Positions 37,435-48,900 of a stretch of DNA of 64,000 nt are shown here, piece after piece; position 1 is the stretch's first letter, and each line of letters opens with the position of its first letter. This DNA comes from Adineta vaga (Eukaryota > Rotifera), in contig CP075493.1 of assembly GCA_021613535.1 (NCBI GenBank), positions 3,658,001 to 3,722,000 on the forward strand, read 5' to 3'. A model generated the notes under the pieces. The model ran no database searches. It had not been told where the DNA came from and saw only the letters and a list, made by a program, of their open reading frames with translations. The translations under genes were made by a program, and so were the position numbers.

Positions 37435-39698
37435 GAAATATAATTGGAAAAATTTAAATGTATATACTATGTTCTGCTTCTCTTTTTTCTCATTCTGTCT
37501 CTCTATAATCTCTTTCTTGATTGGTTCTAAAAGAGAAAACGAAGTGTATGACTCGCTACCTTGTCTTCATTTTCTTTTCTCGTTTGCCGATCATCTCTCT
37601 TGAGACTTCCTTTCGATCGCAAATTGTTTTCTTTAACATCGATCAAATGTTCTCTATTTCTCATTTTTTTTCTTTGTAAAATGTGTTCGATTTGCTTTCT
37701 CGCTCTCTCTCTCTTCATAATATACACGCATGCATCAAGATTGATGTTCAACGAACTTGTTCGATTGACTCAATTTATTGCAGAAATCTACATTTCAGAC
37801 GTAAACGAATTAGAATCATCTCGAGTGAGACAAAGAGGCAAACAAATTGACAACAGTTTCCTAATAATGATGCGAATGGATAGATTTACTCAACCGTGCC
37901 AATATTGAACTTTATTTTCTCTTATTTTGCTTTTGAATCAATCTGTTAATTACTATTAAATTAGATTATATTTAAGCAATAGCAACAACTTGGTTGTTGT
38001 ACATGTTACCGCCTATCCATCTGCTAGTTTTAACTCAACATCAAACATATAGATAAAAACCCTAGAGGCAACATGAGATGATGCTTGAATATAATAAAAA
38101 AAAAAGAAATCGAAAGACAGCAAAATTTATGATAACAATTGCACGCGAGCCGATCATTTGTAATGAATATGAGAAGCTAATCTTTTTGCAAGTAATACAG
38201 TTTTGTTCTATTTCATTGTCGAAATCCGTCTATCATTTCAATACTATGATCAATTTTGAGACGACACGCTATCTATCTGTCTATCTACGCGATCTATTCA
38301 GGTAGAAGAAAATTGAATCGGAACGAGTCATTTGGGGATGAGAATGAAGAAAGAGTAAAAATGACAGGTATGATGATCATTTGTATTTATATTTTAGTGT
38401 TATGAGTCTCATGATAGACACCTTCTGATATTCATACACATTTGAAACAATGACATTAGTTCTCATTTTTATATTTTAATTCAATAATAATGATTGATTG
38501 AAGTTTTCTTGTTTGAATAAAACAAATTTGATCTATAACTTCATTTCAATTCAAACACCGCATGTTATTTTTCACTATCATCTGTAGTCGAAAATAAAAT
38601 TCTTTGTTTTGTAAAGTATGCCTCATTGAACTTGAAAATTGAAAATAATTGATTAGTTTGAACACTATTCGAAGTGAATGACAACATCTTATACAACACC
38701 TTCGGTTTCGGCTTTTGCTAACGGATTTAAACCTTAAGTTATTCTCAAAAAAAGGGTGAGACATAGACTAACACCTTATGTTCAATCATTGAACCATACA
38801 ACGAACAAACGATAATAGTCAATATGTGACATTAAAATAAAAAAATATACAGGTGACTTATGACCTTGATCATGATCACCTGCTCTCTAAATATCAATTT
38901 ATTATTGACAAAATCAATATCATCAAAGCATGCGCTTGTGCACATACTAAAAAGAAAACGAAAGGAAAAGAAATGTAATGTATGTCTATCTCATGATCAT
39001 CATCCATTAAACATTTGTATAAGCACGAGCAGGTCTATCGATCGATTATTATTATTAAAACAAGCACCTTCAAAGTGTCAATCCGATCCGTATTGTGAGC
39101 ATACATTGTGTAAAGAACATGATGATCTCGATAATGATGAGAAAATCATTTTCTTTCAAATAGAACGAATGATACAACGTTGATTTTTCTGATTTGCATC
39201 TCATAAACATATATAATCAAGTGAACAAGAATATGTATTGATTGACTGACTGATCAATCAATTTATGTACACATATATATATATGTGTATCTAGTTTTGT
39301 CACACAATCACTCTAGTAGAGGAAATGAAATGTTATTTTCAAAAGATACATTGAGTCTTTTTTCTCTTTCTTTCTCTCTCTCTCTGTCTAATACTCTAGT
39401 TGATCTACCAATCGTTTCGTTCGATCTTTTTTAGTCTTTTTTTTTCTTACACCAATCAAGTGCATTTGTAGATATACGTTCGTTGAAGGAGAGAATGTAC
39501 GTAAAATGTCAATTATCTGCCTTTTCTCTTTTGTACTTCATTGCAAATGAAAAGAAATCCTACTTGTCATCAGAAAGAAGAAGAGAATAACAAAAGAAAT
39601 GAGAGTGAAAAGAAGAAAAAAAAGAAAATGCTATATTATAAATCTACATCGATTTGATTGACCGACTTAGTTACAATAAGTGTTAGAAAAAGGTAATC
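37435..39698. other. long intergenic interval between two divergent BarH genes
   Basis: 2,264 bases between the two divergent start codons, one of the longest gene-free stretches of the window. No ORF has domain support (the 107-codon plus ORF at 38860 is not convincing). Shared enhancers for the homeobox pair would be the natural content. Contains (TA)n at about 39273-39285. Confidence 0.6.
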
Positions 39699-40547
39699 AT
39701 GACGAAACAACGGCGGACATTTTTTGTTGATGACATCTTATATAAAGTAATGCCAATCAAGGAAACACTTTCTTGTTCAAATGATCAGAGTAATGATGGT
39801 AATAATAAAAAGAATCATTTGAAACGTAAACGATCATCAGATATATCCAATAATGATAATCGAGATGAAGAAATATCAAAAAAAAAACGTCGATCTTATG
39901 ATGATTACTCGCCAGTTGTGGATGTTATAGGTGAAGAAGAGTCATGTACTAGTGAAAATAGTCACAATACTGGTAAGCGAAATCATGAAAATTCATGTTT
40001 TATAGTCGATAATTTATCATAGATGATGAATTATATGCATCAAGTTCATCTTTGCCATCAATGACATTACGATCAAATAAAAAGCAACGAAAACCTCGTA
40101 CTGCATTTACTGATGGTCAATTGAATTCATTGGAGAAAAGTTTTGAACGACAAAAATATCTCAGTGTTCAAGAACGTTTAGACTTAGCTAATCGTTTACA
40201 TTTATCTGATACACAAGTTAAAACATGGTATCAAAATCGAAGGTTTGTTTCTTATTGAATTGTTTAATCTGAACTTGAAACTTTTCTCTAGAACAAAATG
40301 GAAACGACAAGCATGTTTTGGTTTGGAATTCTTTTCTGGTAATGCATTGCAACAATGGATGCATCGACAACCACATTTATTGACGGCTGCGGCTGCTTCT
40401 TCTCTTTACCGATCATCATCAGATTCATCAAATACGATCGGACCATTTGGTTCAGCTCTTCTAAACGAAGCCAAAGCAGCCATGATTACTAAATCTCTTT
40501 CTCAACGATTTCATCCCACGACTCTTGCTTGTCAACGACAAGAATAA
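39699..40547 (+). CDS. BarH-class homeobox transcription factor (second copy)
   Basis: Exons 39699-39972, 40023-40242 and 40292-40547 give 249 aa. An Eh1/FIL-type motif (TFFVDDILY) lies at the N-terminus, then a basic and acidic low-complexity part. The homeodomain begins [31 protein letters not shown] in style and ends NRRTKWKRQ, again with an intron after NRR; C-terminal region is [16 protein letters not shown] followed by a Ser/Ala-rich tail. Gene structure and homeodomain equal those of the neighbouring BarH gene on the minus strand, so the two arose by local (inverted) duplication. Confidence 0.9.
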
Positions 40548-40923
40548 ACAGAACAAATAAACTAATTTGTAAGAATATATGACAAAAAAAATTGATCTTA
40601 TTTTTGTTTTATTTTATGCCATATTGATGTGAATCGATGATGTATCTTTTTTAAGAAAACAAATTTCTTTTTTGTTTTACTTTTGAATATGTTTTCATGT
40701 AATGACTTATATAAAAGAAATCATATTTAGATTAACAAAGATATATGAAAAGTGAGGACGTGTATTGACGAATCAAGATGATTGATATATTGAACATAGA
40801 ACATAAGTCACCGATCGTCTGAAAAGCATAAAAAAATTCTAGTATAGCTACCTATGATAATTTTTGAATCTTAAAAAACATTTTAGTGTGTATCGATTGT
40901 TTTTTCTAAAATGAATTGAAGTT
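40548..40923. other. convergent 3' ends, non-coding
   Basis: Between the plus-strand BarH gene and the minus-strand zinc-ribbon gene; 3' flanks only. Confidence 0.6.
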
Positions 40924-42398
40924 TCAAGCATTTTCAAGATGAATAAGTAGACGATATGGAATTACTGACGAACGTCGATCAGAAAAATGTTCAATAATGT
41001 CGTTTGGAACGATATTACAAATATGTTTATCACCCCATCCAACTGTTTCCCCTTGAGTTTGAAATGTTCCTGGTTTTTGCTTACATTGCAATACAATTTG
41101 CGCATTATATAATTTACTTGTTTGTGGTGATGTGAATGACTTTACTTGACTATACACATGTAGACTGGCATAGCGAATTGATGGAGATGTATAAATATGA
41201 TTTTTTCCTGGAATGTGTCCTGCACGGATGGCTAGTTTAGTTCCATCGAGTAAGCGATCACCTGGTAATAAAAATTGACGATGAGTAAGGATTGATTGAG
41301 CTGCTAGTGGTGTTGTTCCATGATAAACAACAATCCATGTGTTCCATAGATCATCACCACGAAACGGATCAACGCCAAGTCCAAAACCAGCCCAACCTCG
41401 AGGGACAACATAATCGGAGTCTGCAACTCGTAGTGTATTTGGTAAATTGTTTGAATAACATGATTGACAATAACAACGATTATGCTTCTTGTTAAAGAAT
41501 CCAAGAGACCATCCTAATTGTTTTACATACTCTTTGCATTCTGCAAAGTATATACAAGTAAACATTTTTCTTGGATGAGATGACGCTCCTCTACTGTTCG
41601 ATCGTCCTAACCTACCATGACCATGTCGATCGGATGATGCTGTTTGTGCTCTCGCCTGACCAAGATTCATATCAGTTAAACTTCTCTGAATTTGATCTAC
41701 TGGATTAGAATTAGATACGTCAGCTTTGTTCGCAATAGATTTTCTTCTAGTTAGAGATTTTCCAGCACTAGCTGCACTATACATATCTTTTTGCAATGAG
41801 AACATACAAAAGAAAGTGTAGTATTTTGTGGATTTTTCCAAAAATTTGATTTTTCACAATGGGGACATCGCATATGTGCATAAATTTGCTTGCACGACCA
41901 GCAAGACACAAGACTACCCGGAGTATAATTGCAATCTTTCCATATTTGCCCCTTACTACAAAAGGGACATTGAATATATTGATGGGTTTTATGGCATGAA
42001 TGACATTCAAGTCGTTGACCTTGAATAGATCCATCAGTCGAATAAACGTTAGGTTCATGACAATGTGCACAGGAGACATGTTGAAGAGATCGAGTACAAG
42101 AAATACACTTGTACGTTAAACCTTGCTCATAGTTTGCTGCTGACCACATATTGACAGTTTGACAATGAGTACAACAGAGAAATTGAAATGATTTGGTACA
42201 TGATGCACATTTAATTATTTGTCCTTCAACCGACATCGAAGGATTATTCCAGGTGTTGTTTGAAGAACAATGAGGACAAAATATTTGTTGCAATCGAGTT
42301 GAACATGAAACACAATTAAAGAACAAGCCTTGCTTATATTGATTGTTATACCATGTATTATTTTGTTGACAAGCTGGACAGACAAGTGTTGTTGTCAT
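40924..42398 (-). CDS. zinc-ribbon array protein with C-terminal HGT (ART/NEURL4-like) domain
   Basis: Starts at ATG 42398 (12 codons into a longer open stretch, just after a TTTTGTAG acceptor) and runs without intron. The first 215 residues hold about seven repeats, each with C-P/x-x-C pairs spaced by W-rich segments (CPACQQNNTWYNNQ, CPHCSSNNTW, CTHCQTVNMW, CAHCHEPNVY, CPFCSKGQIW, CPHCEKSNFW). After a frame change at the T run 41788-41792 comes a linker and then a domain CYCQSCYSNN...DYVVPRGWAGFGL...WIVVYHGTTPLAAQSIL...YTSPSIRYASL. This C-terminal domain resembles that of NEURL4 and other eukaryotic proteins; the HGT followed by Y-T-S-P-S suggests an ADP-ribosyltransferase-like fold. Restoring one A in the A5 run joins the frames. 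Function unknown. Confidence 0.75.
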
Positions 42399-43281
42399 TA
42401 TTTTATTAAATCTACAAAAGAAATCATAATACATGAAGTAATTGATAATACTTATTCATCTGAGCAATAGACTTTCTTCGAAAAGAGATTTCTTATATGT
42501 CAAATCACATTCTTGATACAATCATTATGAATCTTGTTTCTATAAGCTTAAAAGAAAAAAATATAGGCATGATTGTCTAACAATACGTACAACTTTTTCA
42601 TAGAAAATAATGATTTTGACTAAATGAACTGACCAATTACTGATTTAAAACTATTTGCAATGATCCGAAGAGTAGAAAAGACTTTTTTAATAATTTGAAT
42701 AACCAAAAAGCCGGACGAAATGTTTTTTTTCTTTTATATGAAAAACACTGATACTTTTTACTTTTCTTCCGACTTAACAATAAAAGAAAAGTCTGAAGTC
42801 ACCTTTCAATGGTGTGATGTGTGGTCTATGAAAAAATAGACTTTTTTCCCAAAACAAAGAGACTTGTTGTTGATCTAGTCAAAGAACAAGTCATTCATTG
42901 AATTCAATATTCTAGATTGATGACTTTCAATTTCGAGACGTTCTCTTTCGTTAGTACCTTGACATAAAATTAATCCTTGTACTCTAGCACTCCCTATTAA
43001 CAAGTAGTGACATCTATTTCTCTGATGTTATTTCTCGAAAATTTAAATTTTTCTCAAATAAATTCTATATTTTAATTATTTTTATTTTGTTTATAAATTA
43101 ATTTACGGTAGATTGAAAACAATAACATAAATTCTTTCTCACACCTATGTCATGTCATATAAATGAATCAGAATAAACATTGCATCAGACAGACTGTTTC
43201 GATTTATAGGAAATAAAGAAAAACTGAAGTAACCTACCGTGATGGTTTCATCATTTTTGCTTTTTTTTGACAGATTTCAAC
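42399..43281. other. intergenic, ATF4-type promoter side
   Basis: Non-coding between the minus-strand zinc-ribbon gene and the plus-strand bZIP gene. The end contains TTTTTTTTGACAG, a likely splice or trans-splice acceptor placing the mature 5' end of the bZIP mRNA at about 43274. Confidence 0.55.
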
Positions 43282-43296
43282 ATGATACTAATTTAG
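43282..43296 (+). promoter_or_regulatory. uORF1 of ATF4-type gene (4 codons)
   Basis: ATG ATA CTA ATT TAG, starting 8 nt after the presumed acceptor GACAG. It is the first ATG of the leader; the next ATG is at 43440. This corresponds to the very short permissive uORF1 of vertebrate ATF4 mRNAs. Confidence 0.65.
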
Positions 43297-43300
43297 CAAC

Positions 43301-43360
43301 GTTGCGACCTTCGTAGGCGCCTTAGCTTCGGCTAGCAAGCACGCTCTTCTCGTGCCCAAC
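43301..43360 (+). promoter_or_regulatory. cluster of three RNA hairpins in the ATF4-type 5' leader
   Basis: Within an AT-rich genome, this 60-nt segment is GC-rich and folds by eye into three hairpins: GCG-a-CCT/AGG-CGC (43304-43320, loop TCGT), TAGC/GCTA with a C(UUCG)G tetraloop (43323-43334, extendable by CTT/AAG), and GCACG/CGTGC (43339-43355). GTTG at 43301 can pair with CAAC at 43357 to close all three. It lies between uORF1 and the overlapping uORF. Role inferred only. Confidence 0.5.
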
Positions 43361-43439
43361 ACAAAGTAAAGAAAATTTAAAGTTAAATTTCGTTAATTTT
43401 ATAAGTCATATCAATTATCTGTCATCTTAGCTCTTCAAT

Positions 43440-43589
43440 ATGGAAATCAAAATGGCGTTCGCCAAATCTTCTTCTTCAACTTTATCTTTATCTAAATCTA
43501 TAGAAAGAAAAACTCCAACTCATGTTATTCGAACAATATTGTTCTCAAGATCTTTTGACACCATCCATCAACGATGGTGGTGTCCATAA
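43440..43589 (+). promoter_or_regulatory. overlapping uORF of ATF4-type gene (49 codons)
   Basis: From ATG 43440 to TAA 43587-43589, in the +2 frame relative to the main start at 43522; it overlaps the main CDS by 68 nt. In vertebrate ATF4, uORF2 overlaps the main ORF in the same way and blocks its translation unless eIF2 is phosphorylated. Confidence 0.7.
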
Positions 43590-44282
43590 ATTAAATTCAA
43601 GTTTAACATCACTTGATTTTTATTTGCTCGATGATATCGAAGCTTACTTATCTCTTCCACAAATTAAAACAAAAAAAAATGATTTAATTAACGATACTAT
43701 TGATGATCTTAGTCAACATCATGAAGATCTTTTTGCAGATTTCGATTTTTCAGAATTTGACGAGAAATCAGGTAAAATAAAGAAAACAAACATATCTAAA
43801 TTATATTTTCTTGTTTGTCCTTGATAGATTTTATCAATTCTATCGGTATCGATGAAGTAGATATCGAAAAATGGATCACTCAATCATCATTTCCATCACC
43901 ACCAATGGATTCAGATCTATCTTTTCACGATACAACAAATACAACCTCAACTCTTGATGAATATCCAATAAATATTGATATGGTTGTTCCACCATCGCCG
44001 CCACTATCATCAACAAGTTCATCTCCAGCGCCCTCAACAAAGAAAACAAAATTATCTACGGTTGAGCGTAAACTACGAAAGAAAAGCCAAAATAAGAATG
44101 CAGCCGAAAAATATCGAATAAAGAAAAAGTCGGAACGTCACCATCTACTTGAACGACATGACCAATTGAAGAATACCAATAAAGAATTGAGATTGGAATT
44201 AGAAAATTTAAGTTTTCGTGTCGAAAAATTTAAACAATTATTTGTTGATTTACTTCAAATCGATCCCTCAACAGGAAATTAA
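43522..44282 (+). CDS. ATF4: ATF4-type bZIP transcription factor
   Basis: Exons 43522-43771 and 43828-44282, phase 1, 234 aa. An acidic, hydrophobic N-terminal half fits an activation domain. The C-terminal bZIP reads ERKLRKKSQNKNAAEKYRIKKKSE, then heptad Leu/hydrophobic positions (LLERHDQL, LRLELENLSFRVEKFKQLFVDLL). The basic region NKNAAEKYRIKKK matches the ATF4/ATF5 branch (N-x3-A-x2-R/K-Y-R) rather than CREB or Jun. ATF4 is the effector of the integrated stress response, inducing amino-acid synthesis and stress genes as a dimer. The leader carries two uORFs arranged as in vertebrate ATF4, so translational induction by eIF2 phosphorylation is predicted. Confidence 0.9.
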
Positions 44283-44735
44283 ATCTGTTCTTTGTTCTTT
44301 TGATGTTCACTATCATTATTATCACTAATATCGTTCTTTATATCATATATATCTCTTCTTTTTTTTTCTTTTTCTTTTTCTTTTTCTTTTTCTTCTTCTT
44401 TATTGTCTGTGCTGTTCATCTATTTACTCAATAAATACGATCACTAGTATACGAAAAAAAACAACTAATCACAATAAATGTAAGCATAATGACAATTGAT
44501 ATCGAGATACTTTGAAAAAACAACATGAGAATACCAAATAAACGAATCTTTGTGAAGAGAGAAGAATGAGAAGAAAAAACAATGAAGAAAATAAAATTGT
44601 TTGAATCTAAGTCGCGACATTCTTCAACAGAAGTATAAAGTGCACCATCAATCTTATCAAACAATAACGGTATAATTCGTGCGTATTTTACATTTAGAAT
44701 GATTGTAAATTTGATTTAGATATTGAAAAAGTACG
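44283..44735. other. intergenic with (TTTTTC)n repeat
   Basis: 3' flank of the ATF4-type gene and upstream region of the next gene. A pyrimidine tract with a TTTTTC unit lies at about 44361-44400. A 78-codon minus ORF shows no family. Confidence 0.6.
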
Positions 44736-45330
44736 ATGGAACGTTCATCGATTATCTTAATAGGAATTATCTCAGCTATTATCCTTCTTCTTTTATTTCC
44801 AATAAAAAATCGTAAGTTGTCAATTTTTGTCTTGCATTCGATTTTTTAATCTTCTTGTAAAAGTAACATGAATACTTTCGTTCTTAAAGAATACTAATTC
44901 AACGGTAAGTATTCAATAACATTGGACAAAAAGAAGAATAACAATTCACCTCGAGTCGTTTTCACATTCAATTGCAAGCTTTTATGCATGTGTGTTTTCT
45001 TTGATGATTAATCTATTCAATATTTCAGATACGACTTGGTCAACGGACAATGAAGATGCAGAAACATCAATATCTCTCTGTCAAATACATGTTCAATCTG
45101 ATGAATCAAATCTATTCGATGATCAAATACTACTAGCATTGTTAGCAACATTTAAAATGCATGATTTTCAAATAGGACAACCAGTATGGGGACCATCGAA
45201 TACGCGTCTTTATCTCTGTGAACATCCACTTAAAGCTGGTTTAAAACAATCAACCATTGATAATGATCTGAATAGTATTATAAGAAATGGTGGAGATGCA
45301 TCGAAACGATTTGCTTGGTCATGTGCTTGA
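44736..45330 (+). CDS. small signal-anchored protein, unknown
   Basis: Exons 44736-44811 and 45029-45330 encode 125 aa. Residues 7-22 are strongly hydrophobic (ILIGIISAIILLLLFP), acting as signal peptide or type II anchor. The rest is acidic first (WSTDNEDAETS), then a compact domain with three Cys (CQIHVQSDES, LYLCEHPLKAG, FAWSCA). No homologue recognised. Between the two exons lies a possible 15-nt microexon (44890-44904, flanked by CTTAAAG and GTAAGT) whose inclusion would stop translation two codons on. Confidence 0.65.
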
Positions 45331-45937
45331 TTGTAAGAAAATTTCTATAATATATTCATGTGTGTCTGTGTGATTTGAAGTGAAAATAAAGTTTCGTAGT
45401 CATTAGAAAATATTTGTGCTCAATCAATTTGGCAGAATAAATCGATTCTTATTATATTTTGAGTAAGTAATTGATGCGAATTAATACAAACGCAAACATT
45501 TCCTAGTACCCATCTTGTGAGTTCATTTAGCATAAATGAGTGGGCGAAAACGCATTATTTTGTTTTAAATGGTTCTTTTTCTTAACTATTCTTATTTGCG
45601 TCATCCCGTATTTACTTATTACTTTTCAAAACGAATGTGATTTTTCCCTCTTTTGTTCCTATCTCATTGCAATATATTTGTAAGTACTTCCGCTGATTAT
45701 TTTGTTAGTTCGAAAAGAAAAACAAGTAATATATTCATTTCATTAAATAATATTTTTATGAGATTGTATTGTAAATCAATAAAAGAAAAGCAAGTCAAGT
45801 CATAATAGGAAATAAAACAGAGAATTTTCAATTATCAATAAAATTTCATTCTCTCACGTCGAAACATTGCAGAGAACAAAAAAACAAGGGCGCACAAAAA
45901 ATACATAATTATGTCTTTATTTTTTTTTCTCTCTTCT
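45331..45937. other. convergent 3' ends, non-coding
   Basis: Between the small anchored protein (plus) and the long-tailed membrane protein (minus). No gene seen. Confidence 0.6.
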
Positions 45938-48900
45938 CTAAAAACGTGTTTCTACTGTAACACTTTCATTATCATCAAATGTATATAAATCTTCCGTTGG
46001 TGTACCATCATTAGTACCTGTTGTATAATAGGGAGATTGTTGTTGATTTCTTCTTGTTCGTGTAACAAATTCATTGAGTTTCGTACGTGCTTGCCATAGC
46101 ATGGAATTTTCTGAAATACAATCTTCATCATCCGATTCTATATGTCGTTGTTGTTCTTGTTTCCATCGATCAATATTACCAAGATGATCCGTGGTTTGAT
46201 ATTGTTGACGATCTTGAGAATAAGCACGTTTATTATAATGAGAATTGGAAAACTGTATATGAGTTATAATATTACCACCAGGATGAAGAGAATTGTTACT
46301 TGTTGAAGAAGAACGAAAACGACGAGAATAATGACGTTGTACAGGTAAATTTTGGGCTAAATTCGAATCATAGGATGAAGTTGTCATTGGAGCATATCGA
46401 CTAGTTGATTCAGGAGTATCTGAATTCGAAGAAAGATTATTTAGCTCTATATTTCCATGAAATTCTCTTACCATTCATTGGTCTTGTATAAACTTTTTTC
46501 TTTTTTAAACTTTCCAATACTTTATTCATCATCTCCTGTCGTTGTTCCAATTCATCGGTTGGGTTTTGTTCTTTCGTAGTCGATAGTATTCGATCATTTT
46601 TTAAATTATCCATAGTTGTTATCGATGCCGCTTGAGAGATTGATGAAACGCATTGTTGTCCAACCATTTTTGTTTCAAAAAATTTCTTCAATGATTTAAC
46701 AGAATGTAAATGATTCATAATTACATTTTGTGTACTATCATCATTATCAATTGATGTTATTTGTTTTTGTACAGTGAATATATTACTTGTTGTTGGAGAA
46801 TATTCATTGCAACTCTCTGTTGTGGATGGAACTAAGGAAGATTTGAGTAAAGGTGGAGGAGCTGGTATAGTTTGATCTATATCATTAGAAATATCATAAG
46901 TATCGAATATATTTGATGATGTGTCCGGATTAGTTATTGTATTAAATGACGATGGTGGTGGAGAGATACGTTGAGTAACATGTTCTTCTATATAAGAAAA
47001 TAAACATACAAATTAGTAATATGATCAAGATCACCATTTTCCGGACAGATAAAATTCATGTCTATGAATTTTGATTCGATTCGTAATTGAATTCCACTTA
47101 CCTTGAAATGAAACACGTTTTGCAGCTTGTCTCCATTTTTGTTTATTTGGATTGCTAAATTCATTTGTTGTAAAATGATTCATTGGTAAATCATCATCAT
47201 CTTCGTCATCTTCACTTTTGGCTAATAATATATCATCCATACTCATATGTCTATCTCTCTGTTCATTATGTAAACTATTTTCTAGTCCACTATTCGCATG
47301 TGTAACAGAAAAACTTCCAACTGTTTGTTCATCAACAAAACCTGAATCATGTGTTGAAAGTGGTACTATAGATTGTGAACTACGATAAAATTGTTGATTG
47401 TCATTTGTTGATTTAAATAATAAAGTTGGATCAAGTGATTGAAATTCCGTTTGACATACACCGATTATAACAGGATTATTTGTACGTGGTTTAAATGTAC
47501 TAATCGATGGTTTAGTAAAAAATGGACCTGTGTTATTATTTGGTTGAAGATATTTTGGACGTTGGCACTGAAAATAAAATAGATAAGAAAAAAAGAAAGA
47601 TCAAGACGCTTATGAATTTTACTTCAACAAGAGATTGAATCGAATAATGTGGATTATAAATGGAATCATCTCCATCTGTAATTGTACCTGCATCATCCTC
47701 TCGTCTTAACATTCTTGGTACACTGACAAGTATCGATCCTCCAGCATTAATTTCATTTCCTAAACTTCGATCTGTTTCTTGATCGATTAGAGATGATTCT
47801 CGAGGCATATTTTCAGGCATCGTTGTATAATTAGAATCATCTACACTATTAGCAATACGTTTATAGTACTCATCACTCAATTGTTGATCATTATGGATCA
47901 ATGCTTGAATTGTTTTTGTTGTCTACAAATTTTAGATATAATAGAAAATAAACTGAAGAGAATAGAATCAAATGATTTACTTGTTGTTGATGTTGTGGTG
48001 ATAAATCATATTTACGTTCAGATTTAATCAAGGGTTGTTTTTGATGTCGTCTGTTTGAATTATTTAATGTTGTAGCTGAACTTCGAATTACTATATCGGA
48101 TAAACTTAAATCTGATGAATCATAATCATCGGCTTCTGGTACGGGAGAAAGAGTCGCAGCTGAAATTTATAATGAAATAAAAATGTCCTATCATATTGAT
48201 TCATACAAGTACTTACTGTCCATAAGCAATGGAAATTTAAAAGCTTGTTGTGGTGTTGGATGTGTCTTTGGAGTGATCGGTGGTTGATGATGCTGTTGAT
48301 TATTTTTTTTATCCGAATGACGAATTAAACGAAAACGTGATCGAAAACTATAAACAGACATATTCATCATTATCTCTGATGAAAATAGATTACCTTTTTG
48401 ATAGTGAACTTTTAGTACAACTTTTAAATAGATTACTACCGAACCATTGACGTCCTTCAATTTTAGCCCATGCACCATTATTATCAATCATATAACCACC
48501 TTGATCTTTTTCATCCCAAATAACGATTTCACCTGAAATTTACAATGAAATAATTCCTGTTTTGATTACAAAATTTTCATACGTACCAACAGCTGGTAAT
48601 ATATCATTATTGTTGTTATTTGTTGTATGAATTAAATTATTTGTTGAATCACCATATATTGGTCCATGAAAATGACCATTACCTCCAAGACGTCGATCAT
48701 CTAATAAAGATGGAATTGAAGTACTAAGTAAATGCTGACCATGTACTCGATGACGCTGTCTAAAAAAATTCAACCATTGAATTTTTCGTATTAAAACTCT
48801 TTTTCTCTATTTACCTTCGAACAGCAAAAAGAATTAAATTAATAATTGCCAAAAGAATAACGAATAGAATTGATACAGCTACAATCGTCATATCCGTTTT

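Noticed and set aside
38860-39183. 107-codon plus ORF with several Cys and His between the BarH genes
   Set aside because: The Cys/His spacing matches no repeat elsewhere and most of the ORF is low-complexity; likely chance in a long non-coding interval.
43301-43360. a tRNA gene in the ATF4 leader
   Set aside because: Although three hairpins can be drawn, no A-box/B-box or 7-bp acceptor stem is present and the arms are too short.
44361-44400. (TTTTTC)n run as a telomere-like or CRISPR-like array
   Set aside because: A simple pyrimidine microsatellite; no spacers and the unit does not match animal telomere repeats.
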